Source of the DNA: Calliopum simillimum
Taxonomy: Eukaryota > Arthropoda > Insecta > Diptera > Lauxaniidae
DNA: 64,000 nucleotides
Assembly: GCA_951812925.1 (NCBI GenBank)
Contig: OX638372.1
Coordinates: 45,010,245-45,074,244, forward strand
Direction of reading: 5' to 3'
Shown here: one piece after another, positions 33,251 to 44,928 of the stretch
Numbering within the stretch: position 1 is the stretch's first letter
Layout: every line of letters starts with the position of its first letter
The notes under the pieces: generated by a model
Databases searched by the model: none
Told to the model about the DNA's origin: nothing
Seen by the model: only the letters and a program-made list of their open reading frames with translations
Translations under genes and position numbers: made by a program

Positions 33251-36200
33251 AATTTACTTCGAAAACAGAATGGCGGACAATTTTGAACTATATGGAATGT
33301 GGGCATGTCCTTGATCTGATCGCTCCTATTTTCAGCTATGGGCTAGTAACTCAGATATAAAATATTATTGTCATATTTCAAATATTCCCAAAGTTAAGGT
33401 GGGTGTGTTCTTATTCCGATCAGATGGCAAATATTTCCGAAATATTTCCGAAGTTATGGCGATTTCCAATTCTGGGCTACATGGGAGGTAAGCGTGTCCT
33501 TGGCCTGATTGCGCTCAGATATTAACGAAATTATGGCAACTTAAAATTTTTGGTTATATGGGAGGTGGGCGTGTCTTTGACCCGATTACGCCCATTTTCA
33601 ACAAATAAATAGATGCAACCAATACTATTTTAGATATCAAATTTTATTGCTTTACTTCAAACAGTTTGGCTGTTATTGGTTTTACGGAACTGGAGCGTTG
33701 CAAGAAACTGGAACGTTGCAAGAATACAGAAAAGTCACTGAAGAAAATCTCGTCGTAGTCTAAAAAATGGTGTGAAGGGGGTGGCCGATAAATGCGCAGA
33801 ACTTTCAGAGAACCTCATATTTCACACTTAAGTGATCGAGCCGGTTCAACTTTATAAAACTTTTTAGTCATAATCAACAAAGTGCAAAATTCGTAAATTT
33901 GGGAGATTAAATCAGAGATTTTTTGTGATGAAATCGTTTTAATATTTTAAAAAAAACTAACATCTAAGTAAATAAATCTTTAGAAAATAGATCAAATTAT
34001 TCTTACTATAAGTTTCAGGAGGTAAAACCATTTAAAAACTCAGAAATGGTATTATTTCTTAATATTCTGTTACTTGATATATGTTATCTAGAAATTTAAC
34101 TTTAAATTTGTGCGAAAAAAATATTACTTTTGACAAAAAAATTTTTTAGAGTTTTGACAGGCTAGCACTCTTATATAGACCACTCTGCGCAGTACCCAAA
34201 AACCTATAAATATAAATTTTCACGGTGATCGGTCCAGCCGATCCATAGTATTTTAATGTAGAAATTCATGATTTCGTCGTTGAGCATTGTATTGACTGAA
34301 AAGTGAAAGTAACTCAGGTCCCTGGCCTCAATCTCCTGGAAACTTTAAGATCTAATTTTTGTTTTTTAGTAGCATAAATAATTGGGTTTTAACAAACAGC
34401 GCTTAATAAGATTATTTCCTGAGGTAGTCAGACTCCAAAACTACTTTTTTTTTTTTCAATCGGCCATAAAATTCGTGCATATTGTTCAGCGCTCTCACTT
34501 ACAAGACTACATAATACAAACTTCCGATTCAGCATGTTGGGTTTCTAGCAGAGTAATAGCTTTTCGTGAAAACGAAAATTTTTTCAATAGTACACAAGGT
34601 AAGGTAAGGTTTCTTCTGTAGATAGTCTACCAATTTCATGTAGCTCTCAAAAGTGTACATGTATTCAATTTATGGAGCATTTTCAAGTAATTGCTAAGAT
34701 TATACTTGTCGAAATTCTCTGCAATTTTTGTTCAGACCTTATCCGGTAGACAAGCTACAGGATAAGTTTGAAAAGAAAGTTGAATTTTCTACTATTCACC
34801 ATTTTTAGAAAACAAATCAGAATGTTTTCAGTATCTATGCGTTCTCTTTTCTCAAGTTCTGAAAATTCTCAACAAGAAAAGACATTTGCGAAATAGACTG
34901 CTCCTACTTTTATGATGCCATAAAAATTAATTAAGCCATAACTGGAAATGCTTTTACCATTGAAATGATAAAATCTTGAGTAAATTTCAAGGCTCGTAAA
35001 AAGTTTTTTGTATCAAATGAAACTGAAAATTTTTTTTCTTTTACAAAAGCAAAGGGAAAAAACTTAAATGTTGCCTACAGGCTTGCAACAGCTTATTATA
35101 GCAGTTAGTAGCTGACCTTTTCTGTTTTGTTGGAGCAACTTTCTCTTTCTGGCTTGCAAACAAAACAAATTTGAAATTATAGTTGAAAGAAAAATACATA
35201 GAAAAAACAACAACAAAATGTTTTCATATGTATGTTGTTTTTACATGTATGCATGTATGTGTGTATTTCTGGCATAAAACTTGCAGCAGCAGCAAGGATG
35301 CTGTTCTGCAATGACCTTCATGTGTACACATTTGAATGTAAGTAGGAGTAAGGAAAATGTAGGGAGGCGAGGCGATGTCTGTTATATGGTGGAATAAAAA
35401 AAGAAACATAGGGTAGCTAACACTAATTTGGACACTAGATAATGGATCATGCGATATTTCATTTTTGAAGAATTCTAAATTAAAGTCAAAATTTTTACTG
35501 TAGAAAATTTCGCATTCTACCCTATTAAAAATAAAAAAATATTACAAAATAACACTCATACCCTATTACTAAGGGACCAAAGGATAAACGCTTGCATATA
35601 ACATCTGATGATGGCGCAAAAACGGAAACTTTTTTTTTAGCCATTTCATACATGTGAACTCTCTCAAATAGCTAAATTTTCTACTATAAATGTGCTAATT
35701 CTGCAACAGCATTATTGGACTGTAGCAATGCAACAAGGTTGCTGCAACCGTTGCCGCTTCCTTTAAGCTGCTTTTAAATTGTTTAAATGCCCCAGTAGCG
35801 TATGAACGCCTGACGGCTACTTTTATGCCCACAATTAGACACTCGCTCCTCGCACGCTCATTTATTCATTCACTGGGGGTTTGGCAGAGCAGTGGCATGA
35901 ACGTAGTGGAATGTACTGCTTTGCCGTACGGAGTTGATGACGATTTAAAGATGAAATTTCTGCTTGTTTTCATGTTAGAAAAGTATGTGTAAGTTACCAT
36001 TAATGCACTTTAATGTCGGTAGGAAAATTCAAAAAGGTGATCTCAAGTGTATTAAGTACATTCTAGCATTCCCGCAAAGCTCTGCTATTATCTACTTTCG
36101 AATAGATGCTATTTTTCTTGGGCCCATTTTTACAGTAATGTATCAAATCTCATCCTTCTGTGGCAAATAGTCTCAGAGTTACGACAAATTTCGTTTTTAT

Positions 36201-36300
36201 AGGCGTGGCGCCGCCTACTTTTCCAATGAATGTTATTTATTTCTGTGTTCTTTACAAATGTACCAATTCACATTCATAAGTATCAAATAGAGATATGATA
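33251..36300. other. Intronic DNA with degenerate repeat phrases
   Basis: 33280-33600 has 'gggaggtgggcgtgtctttga'-like phrases recurring three to four times at about 60-120 bp, similar to the dispersed 'gggcgtggc' repeats. Another unit lies near 36205. 35700-35950 is less AT-rich and could be a conserved noncoding segment. No exon is supported. Confidence 0.35.
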
Positions 36301-36660
36301 AAACAAATTTGAAATGATATATCGCCCAAACAGTATGAATACGGATAATGTCCAAAAACGTAATAATTTATATGAAAATAATTTGGCCGGTAATCATTTT
36401 GGAAATAATGCCCAAATTAGAGCTTTATTTCGTTAATAATTTTGGAGCTATTTCGTTTGCGTTTTAGCCGTTATTTCATTAAAAAAAAAATACCAAATAA
36501 CACCCAAAAACAAAATAATGCCCAAATAATTTTTTTTGTATATGAAAAAAAGCCCAAGTACTTCCAAAATGATTATTGACCAAATTTATATTAAAATAAT
36601 TTTAGCGTTATTTCCTTCCTAATTGAGAATTATTTCCTACCACCGAGAGCTTCGTTTTTG
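36301..36660. repeat. Imperfect inverted repeat with 'aataatgccca' units
   Basis: 'ggccggtaatcattttggaa' near 36386 is mirrored imperfectly by 'ttccaaaatgattattgacc' near 36561. The motif 'aataatgcccaaat' recurs (36399, 36521). This is probably an old MITE. Confidence 0.45.
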
Positions 36661-37555
36661 AGAGGAGTGGAGCTGACCACTATTCTAGTGGATGTTTCTT
36701 ACATCGGTATTATTCAGTTATATCACATAGTTTCAGAGATATGATGAGTTATATTTGAGCACCCAAGCATAGTGTGCATTTTTTGTTTTATGCTTTTGGA
36801 AATCTGTTTTTTTTTTTTTTGTTGCATTGTAACTATTGTCATAATTTCCAACTGGGTATGAAAAGCAAACAGTTTTTACTCGAACATGGATATGCATGTT
36901 GTTGAACACGTGTTATGCGGTCGGAAATAGAAACGTGGCAGAGTGGAAAAACGCTTAAAGGCAACGTTGTATTCAAAAGTAGAAATTGTAGTAGACGATG
37001 GTTGAGGAATAAAAAAAATGCAGCATACACAACAGTAACATACACCACCAAACGAGTACATATGTTTGTATATACAAGTACTGGTATATGGTTGTATTTA
37101 TAAGCACTTAATTAGACGACCAACCGACCAGTGCCTGCACAATTTCGTTGCTGTTGATGTGCATTCTATGGATTTTTTTTTTTCTTTTTCTTTTACAAAC
37201 CAAGCGGCATTGAATCTTAGCATTTTCTGATGTAAAACTCAAAGGAATATATTTTATAGTCTCAATTGTAATATTTTTAGTACATAATGAAGTAAATGTG
37301 ATGGAAATAATTGACATATGTTAAAAGTTCAATTAATCAAGCATTAACTCTTGTCCAACGATGCATATTAGGAATATTGATTTGATATAATTGTCATAGC
37401 ATTGTTCATTAAAGTTATAGTTCAATCGTTTTACAAGGAAAGCCTTGTACATTTGAAGCTTTTATTAAAAAAAATCATTAGCTAGCTTTCTCATTCCTCA
37501 ATGCTCCCAAATCACAATGCAAAGAATATAATTTTATTATACAAATGTAATAGTC
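36661..37555. other. Intronic noncoding DNA
   Basis: No recognised exon or element. Confidence 0.4.
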
Positions 37556-38268
37556 CGGGAGCCGGCAATACTAAAAGTGCCGTCATTGCGGATTCTAAAA
37601 TTTTTAATTCAAAATGGTAGTCTACACTAAGGCGAATCAAAAAAGCTTGGTCAGCATGGTTGTAGCCTGGCAGAAATATTTTTAAATGATTTTTGAATTA
37701 TTAAATTTTCGGAATGTTTTGCCGTCATCGCGGATTTTGATCAATCTTAATATTAATCGATAGTAAATTTCATAACCATTCAGAAAAAACCCGGCCGACC
37801 AATTTTTTTTTGCCGAAAATGATCGGCAAACCTATTTTAATGGTGCTACAGTGGGTACAATTACTCTGTAATCACGGAAATTTGTTTTTTTTTTTTTTTA
37901 ATTTACGTGTTTTAATGTCAAATTTAAAAATATCTTGGTATGCGAGCTTAGAAACTGCCGGAAGTACCCACTGTCGCACCATTAAAAATAGGTCTACCGG
38001 TCATTTTCGGCAAAAAAAATTTGGTCGGCTGGATTTTTTCTGAATGGTTATGAAATTTACCATCGATTAATATTAAGATTGATCAAAATCCGCGATGACG
38101 GCAAAACATTCCGAAAATGTAATAATTCAAAAATCATATAAAAATAATTCTGCCAGGCTACAACCATGCTGACCAAGCTTTTCTTATTCGTCCTAGTGTA
38201 AACTACCATTTTGCATTAAAATTTCAAAATCCGCGATGACGGCACTTTTAGTATTGCCGGCTCCTCGC
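37556..38268. mobile_element. Palindromic element, about 713 bp
   Basis: Arms of about 305 bp (37556-37858 and 37965-38268) are reverse complements. Ends read 'ggagccggcaatactaaaag' plus 'tgccgtcat', and 'ttttgccgtcatcgcggatt' recurs inside. The loop (37859-37964) holds a T-tract. No coding capacity. Confidence 0.85.
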
Positions 38269-38649
38269 CTATAAGAATTGTCCTAGAAAAATTTGATACT
38301 TTGTTTTTCATCAATAAAAAAATAAGTATTGAATTTTTTTTAAATATTGTTTTTTTATTTATCAATGAGTAGTATATCGAACAAAAAACAAATAACCTGA
38401 CTTAATGATTTCCTTTATCTAGTGTTATTGTAATATTATTATAGGTTTTTAACTATCATTTTCCTATAAATTTTATTTGTATTAAACTGTTAATCATTAT
38501 AATTAAACTGAATTCATTTGCTGTAAAATCCATAGGATTAAATCTCAAAGTTTGTAACTATTAATGTTAATATTGTACTTATGATAGAAATAAACAACAA
38601 TAAATAACCTACGCTATTAACAAATAATTATTTTATATAAAAATATTTT

Positions 38650-39600
38650 ACTTTTTTCTTAAGACCCTTCATTAAGTTTTGCACAGTTGTTTCGTCGACA
38701 GTACCGTACGACCTTCGCCACTTATTTTTGAAATCTTTTAAATTTTTTGCAGTACTTTTACTCTTCCAAAGATCTGATTTCATTAGAGTCCAATATCTCT
38801 CAAAAGGTCGAAGCTCTGGGCAGTTAAGTGGATTCGCATTTTTGGGTACAAAATTTACATCATTGCTTTTGTACCATTTTATGGTGGCTCTAGAGTAAAG
38901 AGGTTGCTAAATCAGGCTAGAACATAACAGTACCCCCGTGCTCACGAATAAATGGCAAAAGACGTTTTTGAAGGTATTCATCAATATAAATTTTCCTGTG
39001 TTACAAAAAAACTGCTTCTCAGACCGCAAGTGCATATGGCCTGTCAAACCATATACTGTTTGGGAAATTTTTTAATTTTCTTCCCTTTAAATTTGCTCTG
39101 TACCTGCCCCTTCTCCGAACAGGTATAAAATTCGTGTTCTGGTAGCTGTTTAAAATCTGCCTTAACGTATGTTTCATTGTCCATTATGCAGCAGTCAAAT
39201 TTAGTCAGGTAACCGACATATAACTTTCGAGCTCGCTTTTGAGCCTCTAACTTCTTTTCATGGGAACGCTCTGGTACTTTTTGAACTCTGTAGGTCTTAA
39301 GCTTAAGTTTTTTCTTTAGTCTGCATATAGAAGATTTTGAGGTTCCTACTCTGGCAGCCATATCTCGTTCTGATGTGTTAGGATTCTGCTTAAAAAGGCG
39401 TTTCACTTTTTTCACCAACTGTGGGTCTCTATGCCTACTGGCTTTTCTACCTGAACCTTTTTTACGCGTAATGAGTTGACCCTTTCTATAATTCGAAGTA
39501 ACCTTTTGGACAGTGATTTTTGATGCACCTGTTTTTTAGCTATGGCTGAATATTTAATTCTGAGTATTTTAAAAATGAGTTTGCTAGACATCTTTATCGT
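38650..39600 (-). pseudogene. Degraded Tc1/mariner-superfamily transposase (copy B)
   Basis: A dead relative of the copy at 5200-6150. The N-terminal part (39418 downwards) is open for 124 codons. It has a helix-turn-helix-like segment (NPNTSERDMAARVGTSKSSI), then LKTYRVQKVPERSHEKKLEA and the first catalytic region MDNETYVKADFKQLPEHEFY (about 39185-39125). That frame stops near 39044. Later fragments are NFVPKNANPLNCPELRPFER then YWTLMKSDLW (about 38860-38770), holding the last catalytic Glu in RPFERYW. An in-frame stop lies near 38910, and the middle catalytic region is decayed. The branch is inferred to resemble ITmD37E-type elements. Confidence 0.78.
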
Positions 39601-39615
39601 TTGAAGTTCGTTTAC

Positions 39616-39909
39616 CTACACACAAAAAATAGAACATCAAAAAATTCATCGAATTTGAGCCGAGAACAGAATTCATTGACTGTATGAATCATTTTATTGA
39701 AATTTTAGAACTTTTCATAAAATATAAGAACGAAATTCGTAAATTTTTTTATTTTTCAAAATAAAAAAATTTACGAATTTCGTTCTTATATTTTATGAAA
39801 AGTTCTAAAATTTCAATAAAATGATTCATACAGTCAATGAATGTTGTTTTCGGCTCAAATTCGAAGAATTTTTCATTAATATTATGTTGTTTTTTTTTTT
39901 TGTGTGTAG
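39616..39909. mobile_element. Near-perfect 294-bp palindromic MITE
   Basis: Arms 39616-39750 and 39768-39909 are nearly exact complements ('aaatataagaacgaaattcg' and its inverse). The loop is 'tttttcaaaataaaaa'. The outer ends read 'ctacacacaaaaaa' and its inverse. Low divergence suggests recent activity or arm homogenisation. Confidence 0.85.
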
Positions 39910-40827
39910 TGTTATATATTTTTCTAATCGTCATGTTATATAGGAAAAATAGCACCAATATTTCGACCTGCACGATCATCAGGTAAATCATAATCTTAAG
40001 GAATAAAAGTATCAAATTTTTCTGGGGCAGTCCTTATGTACAAAAATTTGGTAACAATTAAGAAATGGTATAAGTATATTATATATTATTAAATACACGG
40101 CATATTTGCATCAATCGTACATTTATTAATAGTTATAAAATCAATTTTTGGTTCAAACAAACAATCCGTCGGTTTAGCATTTTGTAGTTTTATTCTGGTG
40201 TTTACTGTAAGGCTCAGTAGTTTACATTCGATCATGGCGTCTATAAACCTAAAGAATCGAATGCGTGTGGCATAGTTCCAATTGGCTATATGTAGAAATT
40301 AATCAAGAATGAATAAAATAATATCAAAGTAAATATTGATGTTAAAAAAAATATTTTTGGATTTCAAAAGCAGATACTTTTGATTTAAAAATAATTGTTT
40401 TTGGTTCAAATGCAAGTTCGATTAGCCTCGTTTTTTGTCGAAAATTTTTTGATTCGAAATGGGACAATATATCCCAAAAATTTTTGAATACAAACATAAT
40501 TCGGTTATTAACATCACTTAGATTGAATGAATTAATAAAATTAATGCAATTTTTAGTAACCACTGTTTTTTCTTATAACCACACCAAAGACATTATATCC
40601 CAAATATTCAAATCAAAAACATCTTTTGGGAGTATAGACCGGAAGCGCTTCTGGTGGTGAAAATTTAAATTTAGAGACGGTCAAACATTTTACTTAAATT
40701 AAGTTTCTTCCGACCTCCTTTTTCATTTAAACTTTGAACATGAATTTTTACACCAAATACTTAATTCTTTAAAACATACAGTTTACTAAATATTTGTAAA
40801 GAAAATTTGAATTTTTTTAACGAAAAT
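39910..40827. other. Intronic noncoding DNA
   Basis: Short AT-rich open frames only. No recognised element. Confidence 0.4.
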
Positions 40828-41515
40828 TTTCAATAAACTTGGAGGGGGGTCTAAAATGTACCCCTGAGGAGTTATAGGGTTAAAACTGATTTTCTGACTT
40901 GTTTCAGAAAAAAAATTTTTTTTGATCACCCTAACGTTTTAGAGATAACATTTCTATGGCGAAGTTTAAGTTTAATTGTAAGAGCTTTCAGATAGTGTAC
41001 AGGGTTTATAGGGTTTAAAAGGATTTCGCAAAGTTCTGGACTTTTAAAGTTGATATTTTAATTTTTTTTTCTCCATTTTTTGACTTTGGTGGCCATTTTA
41101 GTATGAAAAAGGTCCTATTAACATATCCTTTTATAATTTTTTTTTGAAATCCTCGTTAAATTTCCTTTAATCCGATGGTACAATTGCCATACCAATTTTT
41201 TTGATTGAGGTCAGAAAAATATACTTTTCTATGTAACACACGGGTTACTCGCATGCGTTGCGCTGCAAATGCTGTGCGCGCTACTCGTGCTGCTCTTTAT
41301 CTACTGGAGTCTTTGTCATAGAAATGTTTTCTCTAAAACGCTAGGGTGATCCAAAAAAAAAATTTTTCCTGAAACAAGAAGAAAATCAGTTTTAACCCGA
41401 TTACACCTCAGGGGTACATTTTGGACTCTCCCTCCAAGTGCAATTTTTTGTTAGTCTAAACCTCCTCTACCACCTCTCAGAAGCTTCGTAACCTTACGCA
41501 TACACCCAGTGTATG
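40828..41515. mobile_element. Foldback with arms of about 145 bp
   Basis: 40828-40975 and 41310-41438 are inverted copies ('ttgatcaccctaacgtttta', 'aggggtacattt' and complements) around a unique 335-bp middle. The right side continues with 'gcaattttttgttagtctaa' and a 'cctctcagaagcttcgtaac' block. That half has a homologue at 61480-61656, which ends in 'acaccctgta'. Confidence 0.68.
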
Positions 41516-43344
41516 GAATTGGTGCTTTAAATCAGCTACGAAATTCAGCACACTGGGTCGTATGAATAAAATTTAATTACATGTTGCGTAAATATTGAGC
41601 AACGTTACTACAGTGCAAATTACATCTTTTGTAGACTTACAAACTGCCTTTGCATGCATCCGTGATTTACGTACTTCCGCAGTTGTATACAACTTAATTA
41701 TGATCCCCACTTTAAGTACAACCTTGAGTGAATGCTGATTATAGTCATGTTGATAAGAGCATATATATGCATAGATTGCGAATATCGCATAATTCCAAAC
41801 GCTGCACAATGCTAATGTTGCTTGCTGTAGATAAGCGTCGAAGCCTTCCATATCGACAACAGCAGCAACATAATCTTTAACACATTTTCTCCTGAGATTT
41901 TATTATTTTGCCTACTTTTAGGCGTTATCGCTCCTCAGCCTCCTACTCCTCCGCCTTTGCATCTTTATTAAGGGTACAGTAAAATGCTGCGTTACAACTC
42001 CCTATTTTCAAATAAACACAAAAGTACACTCATGTGGATGAAAAGAGGAAAAAACAACTCGACGCAAAAAGGAAAAGAAATAAAAGTGAAACTCTTACCT
42101 TGCAACTTACAAAGGACCCAACGCGAGGAGTAAAGGAGGTGAAGTAAAATTTTCCACTTCATGCAAATTTGGCAAATTTTATTTGCTGCCTGGCTGCCTG
42201 CCTGCACCATTGCCTCATTCTCTAACGCCCAACGCCGACCGCCTGCTGTTGCTTGCTTTTTTAAGTTGATTTTGTTAACTTAATTTTCGCTTTCAATTTT
42301 GTTATCCTTGTTGTTGATGCTGACAACTCCTGGCATACGAAAATATTTAACATGCCGACGCAAGGGGATGCTACAGAATTAAATTGAAAGAGCAGCAGCA
42401 GCAAAAACAAACGTAGCGCACGTACGGGGCAAGGTTGCTAAAATAAATGCGGGTGCAGGGGCAACAGCAGCGATGTAGATTTGCTAGCAACATTAAAGTG
42501 CAGATTTTATGTGTGGTTTAGTTGTTTTTGCTGTTGTTGGGGATTTTGTTAGTACAGCCTTAAGGCGTCGGTATTAATTAAACTCAGCATTGCGTAGCCT
42601 TTGTGTTGTAAGGCAAAAAATAACCAGGATATTATCCTTATACAAAATAAAAATGTAACAGTTCAGGCTTTGAAATAAAAACAACAAATTACAAAAACAA
42701 AAAAGTTTACAAAAATTTTTCAAAGCAGCATTAAAGGCGCACAAACAAAATTAAAAGAGATACAGCGTTAAACTTGGCATGAATGACAGCGTTAAAAAGG
42801 CAGGAAATTAAAATGTCAAAAGGCTTAGAGCAAGTTCTTTTGTCTTTTCTGTTTCCATTGAAAAAAGGATACAGCGTACTCGTGGAACTAAAATTATTTT
42901 ATATTTAATGTTAATTAAAGTTTTCAGTTGCCATGCTGCAATTTTGAGAAAAACTTCATACTTTATGGGTGAAAATGTTAGAAACTCAGTGATTTTAACG
43001 TAAATATACACACATTGAGACCTTGGTTTGACAAAATTTCTTGATCCGACTTAACAATTTAAAAGGATCTTTAGAATTATAATTTGATCCCGGATGAAAT
43101 TCAATTTTTTCAATTTATTTTCAATCTGATGGTTCGTTTTAAAACTGTAAAAATTACAAAATTGTATCTGAAATATTAAAATAATTTATATTAGATTGAC
43201 AAGGTTCTATCATTCGCTTATGAATTCTCATTAACACAGACCAAGTAGATATTGGTTTTTTGGTGATTTTGTGCGCTTAAAAGTTTGTAGCTCATTTATT
43301 TTTTAACCGTTTTCGGATTTTTTGACAGCTTTGTATGTATGTAT
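41516..43344. other. Intronic noncoding DNA
   Basis: 41880-42500 is less AT-rich, with 'agcagcagcagc' and 'gttgttgttg'-like runs. 'ttttag|gcgttatcgc' near 41920 resembles an acceptor, but no frame continues to a donor. No exon is called. Confidence 0.35.
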
Positions 43345-44916
43345 TAGCCTGGTTTTAGTGCGCGTTTTTTCGATATTGATAGCTTGCATGGGCCAATTTT
43401 GTTAGGTCGCGAAAAAAAATTATTTTGTCAAAGTTTGGTCTCGATCGGAGGGGGGTAACACCTGCCCCATCGGGCCCAAAGAGAGGCACCTTTGCGAAAA
43501 TTTCACGAAAATAATTCGTAGCTCCCTCGGAGTGACTCCTAGAGGGGTAAAATGTATGACCAGGTACCATTATTTTTTTATTCTCAACATTTTTTCCAAG
43601 CGCACCTACCCCCTATTGATAACTTTTCGGGGTTCCCCCTACAAAATCCACAAAAGAATTAGGAAAAATATCGAAAAATAATTCTTAGCTCCCCCGGAGT
43701 ATTCCATAGAAGAGTAAAACGTAAAACCAGGTGCAATTATTTGTTCCGACATTTCCCCCAAGCCAATCTACCTCCTATCTGTCACCCTTCTTGAAGTCCC
43801 GCTACAAAATCCACATTTTTGAGAATTCGCTGTCACTATCTCAGGTGAACCCTGGATGGGACAAATTCATCACAAGATCCGATTATTTTTTTTATCCCCA
43901 ATATTTTCCCCTCACATACCACACTTTTCTCCTATCTACCACCCTTTTGGGGCTACCCCTACAAAAACACTTCAATATGGGAGTTCACTTATAAAGTGCC
44001 ACAGTTTAATTGTTACATATCATGCTCTGGCGCGGTTAAAAATATTCGTTTCATTTCATTTACTTATGTGCATTTATTTCATAAGCCATCGAAAAATAAT
44101 AAGTAAATCAATTAAATTAAAAAAGAATTTAGAGTTAGATAAGCCTATTTTGATTGCTTGTTGGGAATATTTTCTTATAACTAGCCATGACTAATAGCAA
44201 GTCTTGAAAATCACCTTGATTCTAGCAGAGACCTTCATTGTAGATTTGAGCCATATTTACGCCACTTTCAGCCATGTCGTAGACAAAGAGCACTTAATTC
44301 CATTTTATGAAGCCGTCTAACAGCTTTTTAACGCTGCTGTGACTAATTACGGTAGAGTGAGCTGAAGGAGAAGGTCCTTCTTTATCATCTTTAACAGATG
44401 TGTCATTTTCTTTTGCCTAAGTTCGGTAGACCTTTTCTAATTTTTTAAGTTTTTGATAAGGGGACCCCAAAAGGGGGACAGATAAGGGGTAGTTCTGTTA
44501 CATAAAAATGTTGGGGATAAAAAAATAATAGGACCTGGTCATACATCTTATCTATCTTGGGGTCATTCTGGGACAGTTACAGCGAATTTTCAAAAATGTG
44601 GATTTTGTAGGGGGACCCCCGAAGGTTGGTAAATTTGGGGTAGCTGCGCTTGGAAAAAATGTTGGGAGGAAAAAAATAATGGAACCTGGTCACACATTTT
44701 ACCCCTCTAGGGGTCACCCCGGGGGAGCTATGAATTATTTTCGTGAAATTTTCGCAAAAGTGCCCCTCTTTGGGCCCTATGGGGCAGGTGTTACCCCCCT
44801 CCGATCGGGAGCAATTTTTGACAAAATAATTTTTTTTCGCAACCTAACAAAATTGGCCCGTGCAAGCTATCAATATCGCAGTATTTTTTTTTTCATTCAA
44901 CACCAAAACCAGGCTA
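43345..44916. mobile_element. Foldback element inserted in a LINE tail, 1572 bp
   Basis: Ends 'tagcctggtttt' and 'aaaaccaggcta', with arms (about 43345-43990 and 44450-44916) that are inverted copies. The flanks on both sides read GTATGTATGTAT (43333-43344 and 44917-44928), a 12-bp duplication inside a tetranucleotide run, so its length is ambiguous. Arm units of about 164 bp contain 'gggtaaaatgtatgaccagg' and 'ctaccccctat' phrases shared with the foldback at 2854-4290. Mirror frames in the arms are not genes. Confidence 0.85.
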
Positions 44917-44928
44917 GTATGTATGTAT

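Noticed and set aside
41880..42030. Possible exon after 'cctacttttag'
   Set aside because: No frame continues to a good donor, and composition reverts to intron-like within 100 bases.
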